Of a DNA stretch of 64,000 bases, positions 7,808 to 16,571 are shown one piece after another. Each line of letters begins with the position of its first letter. Within the stretch, counting starts at the first letter, position 1. The stretch is from Variovorax sp. IB41. Its GTDB lineage: Bacteria; Pseudomonadota; Gammaproteobacteria; Burkholderiales; Burkholderiaceae_C. The DNA lies in assembly GCF_016405905.1 (NCBI RefSeq), contig NZ_JAEFCB010000002.1, forward strand, positions 62,001 through 126,000, given 5' to 3'. The notes beneath the pieces are model-generated. The model made no database searches. It was not told where the DNA came from and worked only from the letters and a program-made list of their open reading frames with translations. The position numbers were made by a program, and so were the translations under genes.

Positions 7808-8638
7808 TCAGGCCGCGAGCAGCGTGCCGCCGGTGGGCGTGCGCGGCACCGCGTCCAGCAGCGTGCGCGTGTACGGGTGCTGCGCGTGGCGGAACAGCTC
7901 GCCCGGCGGGCCCTGTTCGACGATGAGGCCCTTCCATACCACGCACACGTCGTCGCACAGCTGGTTGACCACCGCGAGGTCGTGGCTGATGAGCAGGTAG
8001 CTCACGCCGAACTGCTGCTGCAGGTCCTGCATGAGGTTGAGCACCTGGGCCTGCACCGAGACGTCGAGCGCGCTCACGGGCTCGTCGGCGACGATGAGCT
8101 TGGGGCGCGTGATGAGCGCGCGTGCGATCGCGATGCGTTGTCTTTGCCCGCCCGAGAACTCGTGCGGGTACTTGTCCATGTCGGTGGTGCGCAGGCCGAC
8201 GGCTGCGAGCGATTCGGCGGCGCGTTCGCGCTGTTCCTTGCGCGATGCTTCGGCCAATGCTTCGAGCGGTTCGGCAACGATGCGAGCGACGGTCTGGCGC
8301 GGATCGAGCGAACCATACGGGTCTTGAAAGACCATCTGGAAATCGCGACGTGCGGTGCGCAGTTCGCTCTTCGGCAGCGTGTGCAGGTCGCGCCCGAGCA
8401 GCTTCACGTTGCCCGAGGTGGGCGTGTCGAGCGCCATCACGAGGCGCGCGATGGTCGACTTGCCCGAGCCCGATTCGCCGACGATGCCGACGCTGCGGCC
8501 GGCTTCGACCTTGAAGCTCACGCCGTTGAGCGCCTTGACGGTGGGCGGCGGGCCGAAGAGTTTTTCGCGCGGCAGGTCGTAGTGACGCACGAGGTCGGTC
8601 ACCTCCAGCAGCGGCGAGGCGAGGGTGGATTCACTCAT
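7808..8638 (-). CDS. Oligopeptide-type ABC transporter ATPase (DppF/OppF-like)
   Basis: A 276-residue ABC ATPase. Walker A 'GESGSGKS' is at about 54-61, the signature is 'FSGGQRQRIAIARAL' and Walker B 'LIVADEPVSALD' follows. The N-terminal 'DLPREKLFG' insertion before Walker A is typical of the F subunit. It pairs with the DppD-like ATPase to power import through the two permeases. Its ATG at 8638 overlaps the upstream ATPase stop by 4 bases, which supports both the start and translational coupling. The substrate class is peptide, opine or amide-like; the exact ligand is unknown. Confidence 0.92.
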   Translation of the reverse strand: MSESTLASPLLEVTDLVRHYDLPREKLFGPPPTVKALNGVSFKVEAGRSVGIVGESGSGKSTIARLVMALDTPTSGNVKLLGRDLHTLPKSELRTARRDFQMVFQDPYGSLDPRQTVARIVAEPLEALAEASRKEQRERAAESLAAVGLRTTDMDKYPHEFSGGQRQRIAIARALITRPKLIVADEPVSALDVSVQAQVLNLMQDLQQQFGVSYLLISHDLAVVNQLCDDVCVVWKGLIVEQGPPGELFRHAQHPYTRTLLDAVPRTPTGGTLLAA

Positions 8639-9624
8639 GGGGCAACGGCGGCTTCCACCGCGATGTCGTCGAGCCGGATGCAGCGCACCGCATGGTCGTG
8701 CGGCAGCATCGCGGGCGCTGGCCGCGTGATGTGGCACGCGTCGATCGTGTAGCCGCAGCGGCCCGCGAAAGGGCAGCCCCTGGGCAGGTCGACCAGCTCG
8801 GGCACGCTGCCGCGAATGGTGGCCAGGCGCACGCCGCGCGGCGCGCCGAGCGCGGGTCGCGCAGCGAACAGGCCTTGCGTGTAGGGGTGCGCGCGGCGGG
8901 CGAACACAGCTTCGGTCGGGCCGCTCTCGACCACGCTGCCGCCGTACATCACGAGCATCTTGGAGACGGTCTGCGCGATCACGCCCAGGTCGTGCGAGAT
9001 CAGGATCAGCGCCATGCCGCGCTCTTGCACCAGGCTCTGGATGAGCTCGAGGATCTGCTTCTGGATGGTCACGTCGAGCGCGGTGGTGGGCTCGTCGGCG
9101 ATCAGCAGGTCGGGGCCGCAGGCCAGCGCCATCGCGATGCCGATGCGCTGCCGTTGCCCGCCCGAGAACTGGTGTGGGTACGCATCGAGCCGCGAGGCGG
9201 CATCGGGAATGCCCACGCGCTCCAGCAGCGCCAGCACTTCCTTGCGCGCCTCGGCTTTCGAGAGACCGCGGTGCAGCCTGAGCGGCTCGCCGACCTGGCG
9301 CACGATCGTGTGCACCGGGTTGAGCGCCGTCATCGGCTCCTGGAAGATCATGCCGATGCGGTTGCCGCGGATCTGGCACATGTCCTTTTCGGCGCGGCCG
9401 ACGAGCTCGGTGTCGTCGAAGCGGATGCTGCCGGTGACCTTCGCGTTCGAGGGCAAAAGGCCCATGAGCGACATCACGGTGATCGACTTGCCGCAGCCCG
9501 ATTCGCCCACGATGCCGAGCGTTTCGCCGCGCTCCAGCGTGAAGTCGATGCCGCGCACGGCCTCGGCCGGGCCGCGCTGCGTTTGCAGTTCGATGTGCAG
9601 GTCCTTGGCTTGGAGGAGAGGCAT
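8635..9624 (-). CDS. Oligopeptide-type ABC transporter ATPase (DppD/OppD-like)
   Basis: A 329-residue ABC ATPase with Walker A 'GESGCGKS' (40-47), signature 'FSGGQRQRIGIAMAL' and Walker B 'LLIADEPTTALD'. The C-terminal 'CPFAGRCGYTIDACHITRP' is the cysteine-containing tail of oligopeptide/nickel transporter ATPases (oligo_HPY domain). It acts at the inner face of the membrane with the DppF-like partner. The start at 9624 lies 5 bases downstream of the permease stop at 9630. Gene order B-C-D-F followed by two binding proteins is a complete importer. Confidence 0.92.
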   Translation of the reverse strand: MPLLQAKDLHIELQTQRGPAEAVRGIDFTLERGETLGIVGESGCGKSITVMSLMGLLPSNAKVTGSIRFDDTELVGRAEKDMCQIRGNRIGMIFQEPMTALNPVHTIVRQVGEPLRLHRGLSKAEARKEVLALLERVGIPDAASRLDAYPHQFSGGQRQRIGIAMALACGPDLLIADEPTTALDVTIQKQILELIQSLVQERGMALILISHDLGVIAQTVSKMLVMYGGSVVESGPTEAVFARRAHPYTQGLFAARPALGAPRGVRLATIRGSVPELVDLPRGCPFAGRCGYTIDACHITRPAPAMLPHDHAVRCIRLDDIAVEAAVAP

Positions 9625-9629
9625 GTCGC

Positions 9630-10508
9630 TCACCTTGCGCGCGCAAGGCGCGGGTCGAGCAGATCGCGCAGGCCGTCGCCCAGCATGTTCAAGCCCAGCA
9701 CCGCCATCGCGATGGCCATGCCGGGGAACACGGCCAGGAGCGGCGACTGGAACATCATCGTCTGCGCTTCGCTGAGCATGCGGCCCCATGAAGGTTGCGG
9801 CGGCTGCGTGCCCAGGCCCAGGTAGGAGAGGGCGGCTTCGGCGAGGATCGCGATGGCGAAGCGGATCGTGATCTGCACGATCAGCACCGCGGAGATGTTC
9901 GGCAGCACGTGCTGCATCGTGATCGAGAACGCGCCCTTGCCGCAGGCGCGCGCGGCAGCGATGTACTCGCGCGACCAGATCGCGTTGGCCGAGGCGCGCG
10001 TGATGCGCGCGAAGGTCGGGATGTTGTAGATGCCGATCGCCACGATGGCATTGACGATGCCGGCGCCGAACACGGCCGTCATCATGATCGCCGAGAGGAT
10101 CGCGGGGAATGCGAGCGAAAAGTCTGTCAGCCGCATGATGGCTTCCTCGACCCAGCCGCGCTTCGCGGCGGCGAGCAGGCCGAGCGCGGTGCCGACCACG
10201 AGGCCGATGCCCACCGCGATCACGCCCACGAGGATGGACGCGCGCGCGCCCACCAGCAGCAGCGAGGCGACGTCGCGGCCGTAGGTGTCGGTGCCCAGCC
10301 AGTGCGCGCCGGTCGGCGGCTTGAGCTTGTTGGCCATGTCCATCTCGTAGGGCGACCAGGGCGTCCAGACGAGCGAGAGGGCGGCGGCCAGCAGGAGCAG
10401 CAGCGTGAGCACGCCGCCGATGACGAAGCTGCGATGGTGCAGCGCGCGGCGCCAGAAGCCCGGCACCTTGAGCGCGGCGGCGCTCGGGACGGCGACGCTG
10501 CTGCTCAT
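9630..10508 (-). CDS. ABC transporter permease (DppC/OppC-like)
   Basis: A 292-residue inner-membrane permease. An N-terminal hydrophobic segment around residues 30-50 precedes the soluble 'GAHWLGTDTYGRD' motif typical of DppC/OppC. The binding-protein-dependent transport domain follows, with about five membrane segments and the ATPase-contact loop 'EYIAAARACGKG'. It forms the translocation pore with the DppB-like permease. The ATG at 10508 overlaps the stop of the upstream permease gene by 4 bases. Confidence 0.92.
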   Translation of the reverse strand: MSSSVAVPSAAALKVPGFWRRALHHRSFVIGGVLTLLLLLAAALSLVWTPWSPYEMDMANKLKPPTGAHWLGTDTYGRDVASLLLVGARASILVGVIAVGIGLVVGTALGLLAAAKRGWVEEAIMRLTDFSLAFPAILSAIMMTAVFGAGIVNAIVAIGIYNIPTFARITRASANAIWSREYIAAARACGKGAFSITMQHVLPNISAVLIVQITIRFAIAILAEAALSYLGLGTQPPQPSWGRMLSEAQTMMFQSPLLAVFPGMAIAMAVLGLNMLGDGLRDLLDPRLARAR

Positions 10509-11455
10509 ATGTCGCTCGCCTTGATGCGCGGATCGATCACGGCATAGAGCACGTCGACCACGAAGTTAACGATGACCACGAGCGCGGCGAGCAGCATCAC
10601 GCAGTTGCGCACCACGATCAGGTCGCGGTTGCTGATGGCCTGGAAGATGAGGCGGCCGAGACCCGGGAGGTAGAACACGTTCTCCACCACGATGGTGCCG
10701 GCGAGCAGTTCGGAGAACTGCATGCCCATCACCGTGATGACCGGGATCATCGCGTTGCGCAGCACGTGGGTCCACAGCACCATGCGCTGCGACACGCCCT
10801 TGGCGCGCGCGGTGCGCACGAAGTCTTCGCGCATCACCTCGAGCACGGCCGAGCGCGTGATGCGCGCGAGGATCGCCGCCTGCACCACCGCGAGCGACAG
10901 CGCCGGCAGCAGCAACGACTTGAGGCCCGCGAAGATGCCTTCGCCCCAGCCCTCGAAGCCGCCGGCCGAGAACCACTGCAGCTGCACCGAGAAGACCAGG
11001 ATCAGCATGATCGCGAACCAGAAATTCGGGATCGCGATGCCGACCTGCGCCATGCCCATGAGGCCCACGTCGCCCAGCTTGTTGTGGCGCGCGGCCGCGG
11101 TCACGCCCACCAGCAGCGCGATCACCACCGTGAGGGCCATCGCCATCATGGCGAGCGGCACGGTGAGCGCGAGGCGCTCGAGGATGAGGTCGAGCACCGG
11201 CGAGCTGTAGGCGTAGCTGTCGCCCAGGTTGCCGGTGAGAAGGCCCCCGATCCAGTGCCAGTAGCGCGTCCACGCCGGTTGGTCCAGGCCCAGCTTGGTG
11301 GCCAGCGCCGCGACGGCATCGGGCGAGGCGTCGGGGCCCATGAGCATCTGCGCGGCGTTGCCGGGCAGGATCTCCAGAACGAGGAAGACGATGACCGAAG
11401 CGCCGATCAACGTGCCGATCAGCGTGGCGAGGCGCTTGAATAGAAACAGACTCAT
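10505..11455 (-). CDS. ABC transporter permease (DppB/OppB-like)
   Basis: A 316-residue inner-membrane permease and the first gene of this minus-strand transporter operon. The family N terminus 'MSLFLFKRLATLIGTLIGAS' is a membrane segment, followed by the periplasmic block with 'LGLDQPAWTRYWHWI'. The conserved loop 'EDFVRTARAKGVSQRMVLW' contacts the ATPase, and 'ENVFYLPGLGRLIFQAI' is near the C terminus. The ATG at 11455 is chosen because the family starts at this first membrane segment. The promoter should lie in 11456-11559, shared with the divergent ferredoxin gene. Confidence 0.92.
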   Translation of the reverse strand: MSLFLFKRLATLIGTLIGASVIVFLVLEILPGNAAQMLMGPDASPDAVAALATKLGLDQPAWTRYWHWIGGLLTGNLGDSYAYSSPVLDLILERLALTVPLAMMAMALTVVIALLVGVTAAARHNKLGDVGLMGMAQVGIAIPNFWFAIMLILVFSVQLQWFSAGGFEGWGEGIFAGLKSLLLPALSLAVVQAAILARITRSAVLEVMREDFVRTARAKGVSQRMVLWTHVLRNAMIPVITVMGMQFSELLAGTIVVENVFYLPGLGRLIFQAISNRDLIVVRNCVMLLAALVVIVNFVVDVLYAVIDPRIKASDI

Positions 11456-11502
11456 GGGGCGGGGCGCAGCATAACCCGAGTGCTGCAACAAATGTGCCGT
11501 GA

Positions 11503-12324
<822 letters not shown>

Positions 12325-12360
12325 TTTTTATTTCTCTCCCTCCTGCGCTCCGGTTGCCGG

Positions 12361-12993
12361 CTAGGTGGCGGCAGGCGTGCCCCCGTCGCCGGGCTCCCGC
12401 CGCGGCGGTTTGGGCCGGGGCGGTTTGCTCGTGTGGATGACCATGGTCGCTTTCTCCATCTCGCCGGCCACGAGCGCGGGCGCGGCATGCAGCGTGCGGA
12501 CGATGGCGTCCTCGATCAGTTCACGTTGTTCTTTCAGCGGTTTCTTGAGCACCCAGTTGACGACCTCCGACTTCACGCCGGGATGCCCGATGCCCAGGCG
12601 CAGGCGCCAGTAATCGCCGGTGCCCAGTTGCGCGTGGATGTCGCGCAGGCCGTTGTGGCCGGCATGGCTGCCGCCGAACTTGAGCTTGGCCTGGCCGGGC
12701 ACCACGTCGAGCTCGTCGTGCACGACGAGGATTTCCTCGGGCGCGATCTTGAAGAATCGCGCGAGCGATGCCACCGACTTGCCCGAGAGGTTCATGAAGG
12801 TCTGCGGCTCCAGCAGCCAGACGCTCTGGCCGCCGATGCTCGCGCGTGCCGCGAGTCCGTGGTAGCCGCGCTCGGGCACGAGGTTGAGTTTCCAGTCGCG
12901 CGCGAGGGCGTCGATCCACCAGAAGCCCGCGTTGTGGCGCGTGGCTTCGTACTCAGGGCCCGGGTTTCCGAGGCCGACGAACAGCTTGATCAT
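12361..12993 (-). CDS. pth: Peptidyl-tRNA hydrolase
   Basis: A 210-residue enzyme that cleaves the ester bond of peptidyl-tRNA released from stalled ribosomes. The family start '[23 protein letters not shown]' carries Asn10 and catalytic His20. The '[11 protein letters not shown]' block (Asn68 region) and '[12 protein letters not shown]' (catalytic Asp) follow, then 'GHNGLRDI'. The C terminus adds a Pro/Arg-rich tail. It is downstream of rplY on the same strand, a widespread pairing, with a terminator-like hairpin between them. The start at 12993 is fixed by the N-terminal motif. Confidence 0.97.
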   Translation of the reverse strand: MIKLFVGLGNPGPEYEATRHNAGFWWIDALARDWKLNLVPERGYHGLAARASIGGQSVWLLEPQTFMNLSGKSVASLARFFKIAPEEILVVHDELDVVPGQAKLKFGGSHAGHNGLRDIHAQLGTGDYWRLRLGIGHPGVKSEVVNWVLKKPLKEQRELIEDAIVRTLHAAPALVAGEMEKATMVIHTSKPPRPKPPRREPGDGGTPAAT

Positions 12994-13022
12994 GGCGGGA
13001 ATTATGTCGCCGCCCCCAAAGC

Positions 13023-13050
13023 AAAAGGCCCGCACGAGGCGGGCCTTTTT
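13023..13050 (-). terminator. Intrinsic terminator after rplY
   Basis: Hairpin with stem ggcccgc / gcgggcc (13027-13033 with 13039-13045), extended by A-T pairs and flanked by A4 and T5. It follows the rplY stop by about 30 bases on the minus strand and precedes pth. The symmetric A/T flanks mean it could work in either direction. Confidence 0.75.
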
Positions 13051-13081
13051 GCAGGGGACGGGAAGAATTACTTCTTCAGAA

Positions 13082-13753
13082 TCACTTCTTGGCGGCGGGC
13101 TTGGCCGTCTTGGCGGCAGGCTTGCCACCGGCAGCCGGTGCGGCGCCTTCGGCAGCAGCTGCGCCTTCGGCGGCGGGTGCTGCTTCTTCGGCGACCAGCG
13201 GCGGCACGGCCGACACGATGACGGGGTTCGTCTTGCCGTGGCTCACGAACTTCACGCCCTTGGGCAGCTTGATGTCGTTGACGTGCAGCGTGGCGTTCTT
13301 CGTGAGACCGGAGAGGTCCACTTCGATGAACTCGGGCAGGTCGGACGGCAGGCAGCTGATTTCCAGCTCGGTGATCACGTGGTTCACCAGGTTGTGCGCG
13401 GTCTTGACGGCTTCGGACTCTTCTTCACCCTTGAAGTGGAGCGGCACCTTCATGTGCAGGCGGGTCTTGGCGTCCACGCGCTGGAAGTCGATGTGTTGCA
13501 CCAGCTGGCGGAACGGGTGGTACTGCACGTCGCGCAGCAGCACTTTGCTGGTGGCGCCGCCGAGTTCCATTTCCAGAATCGACGAGTGGAAGGCTTCCTT
13601 CTTGAGGGCGTGCCACAGCGCGTTGTGATCGATTTCGATCAGCTGGGGCTGGCCTTCACCACCGTAGACGATGCCGGGCGTCTTGCCCGAGATGCGGAGA
13701 CGGCGGCTCGCACCCGTGCCCTGCTTGGCGCGCTCAAAAGCGACGAATTTCAT
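13082..13753 (-). CDS. rplY: 50S ribosomal protein L25/general stress protein Ctc
   Basis: A 223-residue long form (Ctc type) of ribosomal protein L25, which binds 5S rRNA. The N-terminal L25 domain ('[15 protein letters not shown]' through '[10 protein letters not shown]') occupies about residues 6-95. A C-terminal beta domain follows, and then a low-complexity Ala/Pro/Lys tail with repeated 'AAEGAA' and 'KPAAK' blocks. The tail is usual for beta- and alphaproteobacterial homologues. The gene lies between prs and pth, a conserved order. The start at 13753 follows a ggagct ribosome-binding site. Confidence 0.95.
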   Translation of the reverse strand: MKFVAFERAKQGTGASRRLRISGKTPGIVYGGEGQPQLIEIDHNALWHALKKEAFHSSILEMELGGATSKVLLRDVQYHPFRQLVQHIDFQRVDAKTRLHMKVPLHFKGEEESEAVKTAHNLVNHVITELEISCLPSDLPEFIEVDLSGLTKNATLHVNDIKLPKGVKFVSHGKTNPVIVSAVPPLVAEEAAPAAEGAAAAEGAAPAAGGKPAAKTAKPAAKK

Positions 13754-13799
13754 AACTAGCTCCTGTGAGAGTCCACCGCGACCAGTGCGACTCCGGTTC

Positions 13800-13824
13800 A
13801 AAAAGGCCTCTTCGAAAAGAAGCC
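13800..13824 (-). terminator. Intrinsic terminator after prs
   Basis: Read on the minus strand, an 8-base stem ggcttctt / aagaggcc (one G-T pair) with a ttcg loop is followed directly by five T. It lies 19 bases beyond the prs stop and upstream of rplY. This is a classic Rho-independent terminator with a stable tetraloop. Confidence 0.78.
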
Positions 13825-13842
13825 CGCTCTTTGGCTCTCAGG

Positions 13843-14817
13843 TCAGAACAGGTTGTCCTGGTCCGAGAACAAACTCATCACCGACTCGCCCTTGGCAATG
13901 CGCTGGATCGTCTCGGCGATCAGCGGTGCCACGGAGAGCTGGCGGATCTTTCCGCATGCGAGGGCCGCATCGGAAAGGGGGATGGTGTTGGTCACGACCA
14001 CTTCGTCCAGGGCCGTGCCCTTGGTGATGCGCTCGATGGCCGGTCCCGAGAAGATCGGGTGCGTGCAGTAGGCGTAGACGCTCTTGGCGCCGCGCTCCTT
14101 GAGCACTTCGGCCGCTTTGACCAGCGTGCCGGCCGTGTCGATCATGTCGTCCATGATCACGCAGTTGCGGCCGTCGATTTCGCCGATCACATTCATGACC
14201 TCGCTGACGTTGGCCTTCGGGCGGCGCTTGTCGATGATGGCGAGGTCGCAGTTCAGCTGCTTGGCCAGCGCACGGGCGCGAACCACGCCGCCCACGTCGG
14301 GCGAGACCACGATCAGGTCTTCGTAGTTCTTGGCGCGCAGGTCACCGAGGAGCACTGGCGAGGCGTAGATGTTGTCGACCGGAATGTCGAAGAAGCCCTG
14401 GATCTGGTCGGCGTGAAGGTCCATCGTGAGCACGCGCTCGACGCCGACGGTTTCCAGCAGGTTGGCCACCACCTTGGCCGAGATCGGCACGCGGCTCGAG
14501 CGCGGGCGGCGGTCCTGGCGGGCGTAGCCGAAATAGGGAATCACGGCGCTGATCCGCTCGGCCGATGCGCGCTTGAGCGCGTCGACCATGATCAGCAGTT
14601 CCATCAGGTTTTCGTTGGTCGGAGCGCAGGTGGACTGCACCACGAACACGTCGCGTGCGCGGACGTTCTGGTTGATCTCGACAGTGACTTCTCCGTCGGA
14701 GAAGCGACCGACGCGTGCGGCGCCCAGCGAGGTGCCGAGGTTGTGCGCGATTTCCGCGGCGAGGCCAGGATTGGCATTGCCGGTGAAAACCATGAAATCA
14801 GGGTGATTAGCCTGCAT
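13843..14817 (-). CDS. prs: Ribose-phosphate pyrophosphokinase (PRPP synthetase)
   Basis: A 324-residue class I PRPP synthetase. It makes PRPP from ribose 5-phosphate and ATP for nucleotide, His, Trp and NAD synthesis. The family blocks are present: '[12 protein letters not shown]', the regulatory flexible-loop region '[18 protein letters not shown]', '[13 protein letters not shown]', and the PRPP-binding loop '[13 protein letters not shown]'. It is cytosolic. I chose the ATG at 14817. An in-frame ATG at 14862 would add 15 residues lacking family similarity. Confidence 0.97.
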   Translation of the reverse strand: MQANHPDFMVFTGNANPGLAAEIAHNLGTSLGAARVGRFSDGEVTVEINQNVRARDVFVVQSTCAPTNENLMELLIMVDALKRASAERISAVIPYFGYARQDRRPRSSRVPISAKVVANLLETVGVERVLTMDLHADQIQGFFDIPVDNIYASPVLLGDLRAKNYEDLIVVSPDVGGVVRARALAKQLNCDLAIIDKRRPKANVSEVMNVIGEIDGRNCVIMDDMIDTAGTLVKAAEVLKERGAKSVYAYCTHPIFSGPAIERITKGTALDEVVVTNTIPLSDAALACGKIRQLSVAPLIAETIQRIAKGESVMSLFSDQDNLF

Positions 14818-14927
14818 GAGCGCGTCCCGGCAGTGCGAAATTGGCTTCGAGGAAGCCGCCAAAAGGTTTTGAGTCGTGGCGGCCCGTGGGCTGCCGATTA
14901 TTGCAGCGGGTGTGCTGCAGAAGAAAC

Positions 14928-15012
14928 ACTGCGGCCATCAGGCCGCAGTTTTTAAAAGCACTGCGGGGGTTAGACCGCAGTTTCAAAAGCACTGCGGGGG
15001 TTAGACCGCAGT
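14928..15012. repeat. Triple stem-loop array downstream of tRNA-Gln
   Basis: Three consecutive hairpins share stem actgcgg / ccgcagt, at 14928-14949 (stem extended to 9 bases), 14960-14981 and 14991-15012. The last two belong to a perfect 31-base tandem duplication (14954-14984 and 14985-15015). On the minus strand hairpins two and three are each followed by gctttt, so the array probably terminates the tRNA-Gln transcript. Three near-identical terminators in a row are unusual. Confidence 0.72.
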
Positions 15013-15023
15013 TTCAATAGATT

Positions 15024-15100
15024 TGGCAGGGGAGAAAGGATTCGAACCTTTGCATGCTGGAATCAAAATCCAGTGCCTTAACCAGCTTGGCGACTCCCCT
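15024..15100 (-). tRNA. tRNA-Gln (UUG)
   Basis: A 77-base cloverleaf including an encoded CCA. The acceptor arms aggggag and ctcccct pair, and the anticodon stem ctgga / tccag closes a loop ttttgat with anticodon TTG. The T arm reads gttcgaat. It lies between ispE and prs, a conserved position in related bacteria. Confidence 0.97.
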
Positions 15101-15171
15101 ACACGGGTCGACGGTTTGCACCATCAACCGATATATGTCGCGTCGGACCGAACAAACGATCCGACCATTTT

Positions 15172-16053
15172 TCAAGCTGCCCAACCTACCAGAGGATGAA
15201 CAGCCAGGTTGCTGCATTGACGAACCTGCCAGCCCGCGGGGGCTTCGACCAGTTCCGCTTCATGCGGCCCTTGCGGCAATTTTGCGAACACCGAACTTCC
15301 GGAGCCGGTCATCCGGGCCTTCAATCCTTGGGCACCGAGCCATTCGATGGCATCGGTGACCGCGGGGCAAAGTCGCTGGGCAACCGGCTGCAGGTCGTTG
15401 TGGCCGAAGTCGAAAACCTGGTTGCCTAGGTTTGGGGCTTCAAGCTGTTCGCTATCTGCAGCAAAGCCCGAGATTATAGCAACAGGAGTTGAGCGTTCAA
15501 GATCATCCGCTGAAAAAATTAAGCGGGTATCCAATCCTTCGGTCGGCTTGACCACGGCGAAGCGCGCCGGCGGCAACGTGACGGACCTGATTTCCTCGCC
15601 GATGCCTTCGACCCACGCATGGCGTCCGCCGAGGAAGAAGGGCACGTCGGCACCCAGCTTCAGCCCGATCTGCGCGAGCCGCGACAGGGGCAGGTTCAGG
15701 TTCCACAGGCGATTGAGCGCCAGCAGGCACGTGGCCGCATCGGACGATCCGCCGCCCATCCCCGCCTGGGCCGGTACATGCTTTGCAACCCCGATGTGCG
15801 CGCCATGTCCGGGCGCGGCGTGCGCCTGCAGCGCGCGCGCGGCGCGCAGGACGAGATCGTCGGCGGGCAGTTCGGTCGTGAGGTCTTCGCGCGTCAGCTG
15901 GCCGTCGCGCCGCAGTTCGACGTGCAGCGTGTCGCACCAGTCGATCAGCATGAAGACCGACTGCAGCAGGTGGTAGCCGTCGTCGCGCCGGCCGGTGATG
16001 TGCAGGAACAGGTTGAGCTTGGCCGGTGCGGGAAGGTCGTAGAGGGCCTTCAT
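15172..16053 (-). CDS. ispE: 4-diphosphocytidyl-2-C-methyl-D-erythritol kinase
   Basis: A 293-residue GHMP-family kinase that phosphorylates CDP-methylerythritol in the MEP isoprenoid pathway. The first motif 'LPAPAKLNLFLHITGRRDDGYH' contains the active-site Lys. The ATP-binding glycine-rich loop is 'PAQAGMGGGSSDAATCLLALN' around residues 93-113, and the third motif 'ARMTGSGSSVFA' is near the C terminus. Its ATG at 16053 overlaps the lolB stop by 4 bases, indicating coupling with the outer-membrane lipoprotein gene upstream. Confidence 0.97.
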   Translation of the reverse strand: MKALYDLPAPAKLNLFLHITGRRDDGYHLLQSVFMLIDWCDTLHVELRRDGQLTREDLTTELPADDLVLRAARALQAHAAPGHGAHIGVAKHVPAQAGMGGGSSDAATCLLALNRLWNLNLPLSRLAQIGLKLGADVPFFLGGRHAWVEGIGEEIRSVTLPPARFAVVKPTEGLDTRLIFSADDLERSTPVAIISGFAADSEQLEAPNLGNQVFDFGHNDLQPVAQRLCPAVTDAIEWLGAQGLKARMTGSGSSVFAKLPQGPHEAELVEAPAGWQVRQCSNLAVHPLVGWAA

Positions 16054-16571
16054 GACCGTTCGAACACGATGCGCAGGTCCGCCCGGGGGCTCGGGGATTC
16101 GCGCGTGGCCTGCAGGCGCCCGTTCGCGAGTTGGCCCAGGTCGGGGCGCCAGCCGGGCACGCTGTCGTTGCGCCCGGCGAGCCAGCCGAACAGCGCGCCG
16201 ACCGGGATCGCCGCGCCGGTGGCGGCTTCGATCAACGCGTCCAGGGAATCGAAGTGGCGCGTGTCGCTGCCGTTCTTCAGCAAGGCCTCACCCGGGGCCC
16301 AGTGCAGCTGGGCCAGGGTGCTGCCGATCGGCGTCGTCAGTGTGAGGTCGCCGGCTTCGGGCGAGCCGCGCAATTCGAACAACGCGGAAAAGGTCTGCAC
16401 CGGTTCGCTGTCGATGCGCAGCGACATGCGGCCGCTCCAGCTGTCCGCGCCTCGCGGCGCCGAGGAGCCGCCCGTCAGCTGGGCGCAGCCCGCTATCAAA
16501 AGAAGAGCCGCTCCGCCCGCCGCCAGAAAAGCGCGGCGACCGGCGGACTGCCCGCAGGCGATAACCGTCAC
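16050..16571 (-). CDS. lolB: Outer-membrane lipoprotein insertion protein LolB
   Basis: A 173-residue lipoprotein with signal sequence and lipobox 'LLLIAGC'. The mature part 'SWSGRMSLRIDSEPVQTFSALFELRG' fits LolB, which receives lipoproteins from LolA and inserts them into the outer membrane. The position between a TPR protein gene and ispE is the usual context for lolB. The start is a GTG at 16571 that overlaps the TGA of the upstream gene (GTGA). Mapping by similarity alone would be weak because LolB diverges quickly, but lipobox plus position makes the call good. Confidence 0.87.
   Translation of the reverse strand: MTVIACGQSAGRRAFLAAGGAALLLIAGCAQLTGGSSAPRGADSWSGRMSLRIDSEPVQTFSALFELRGSPEAGDLTLTTPIGSTLAQLHWAPGEALLKNGSDTRHFDSLDALIEAATGAAIPVGALFGWLAGRNDSVPGWRPDLGQLANGRLQATRESPSPRADLRIVFERS

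Noticed and set aside
14928-15015. Direct repeats that could suggest a small CRISPR array
   Set aside because: There are only two tandem 31-base copies with no unique spacers between them and no cas genes; the hairpins with T runs fit terminators.
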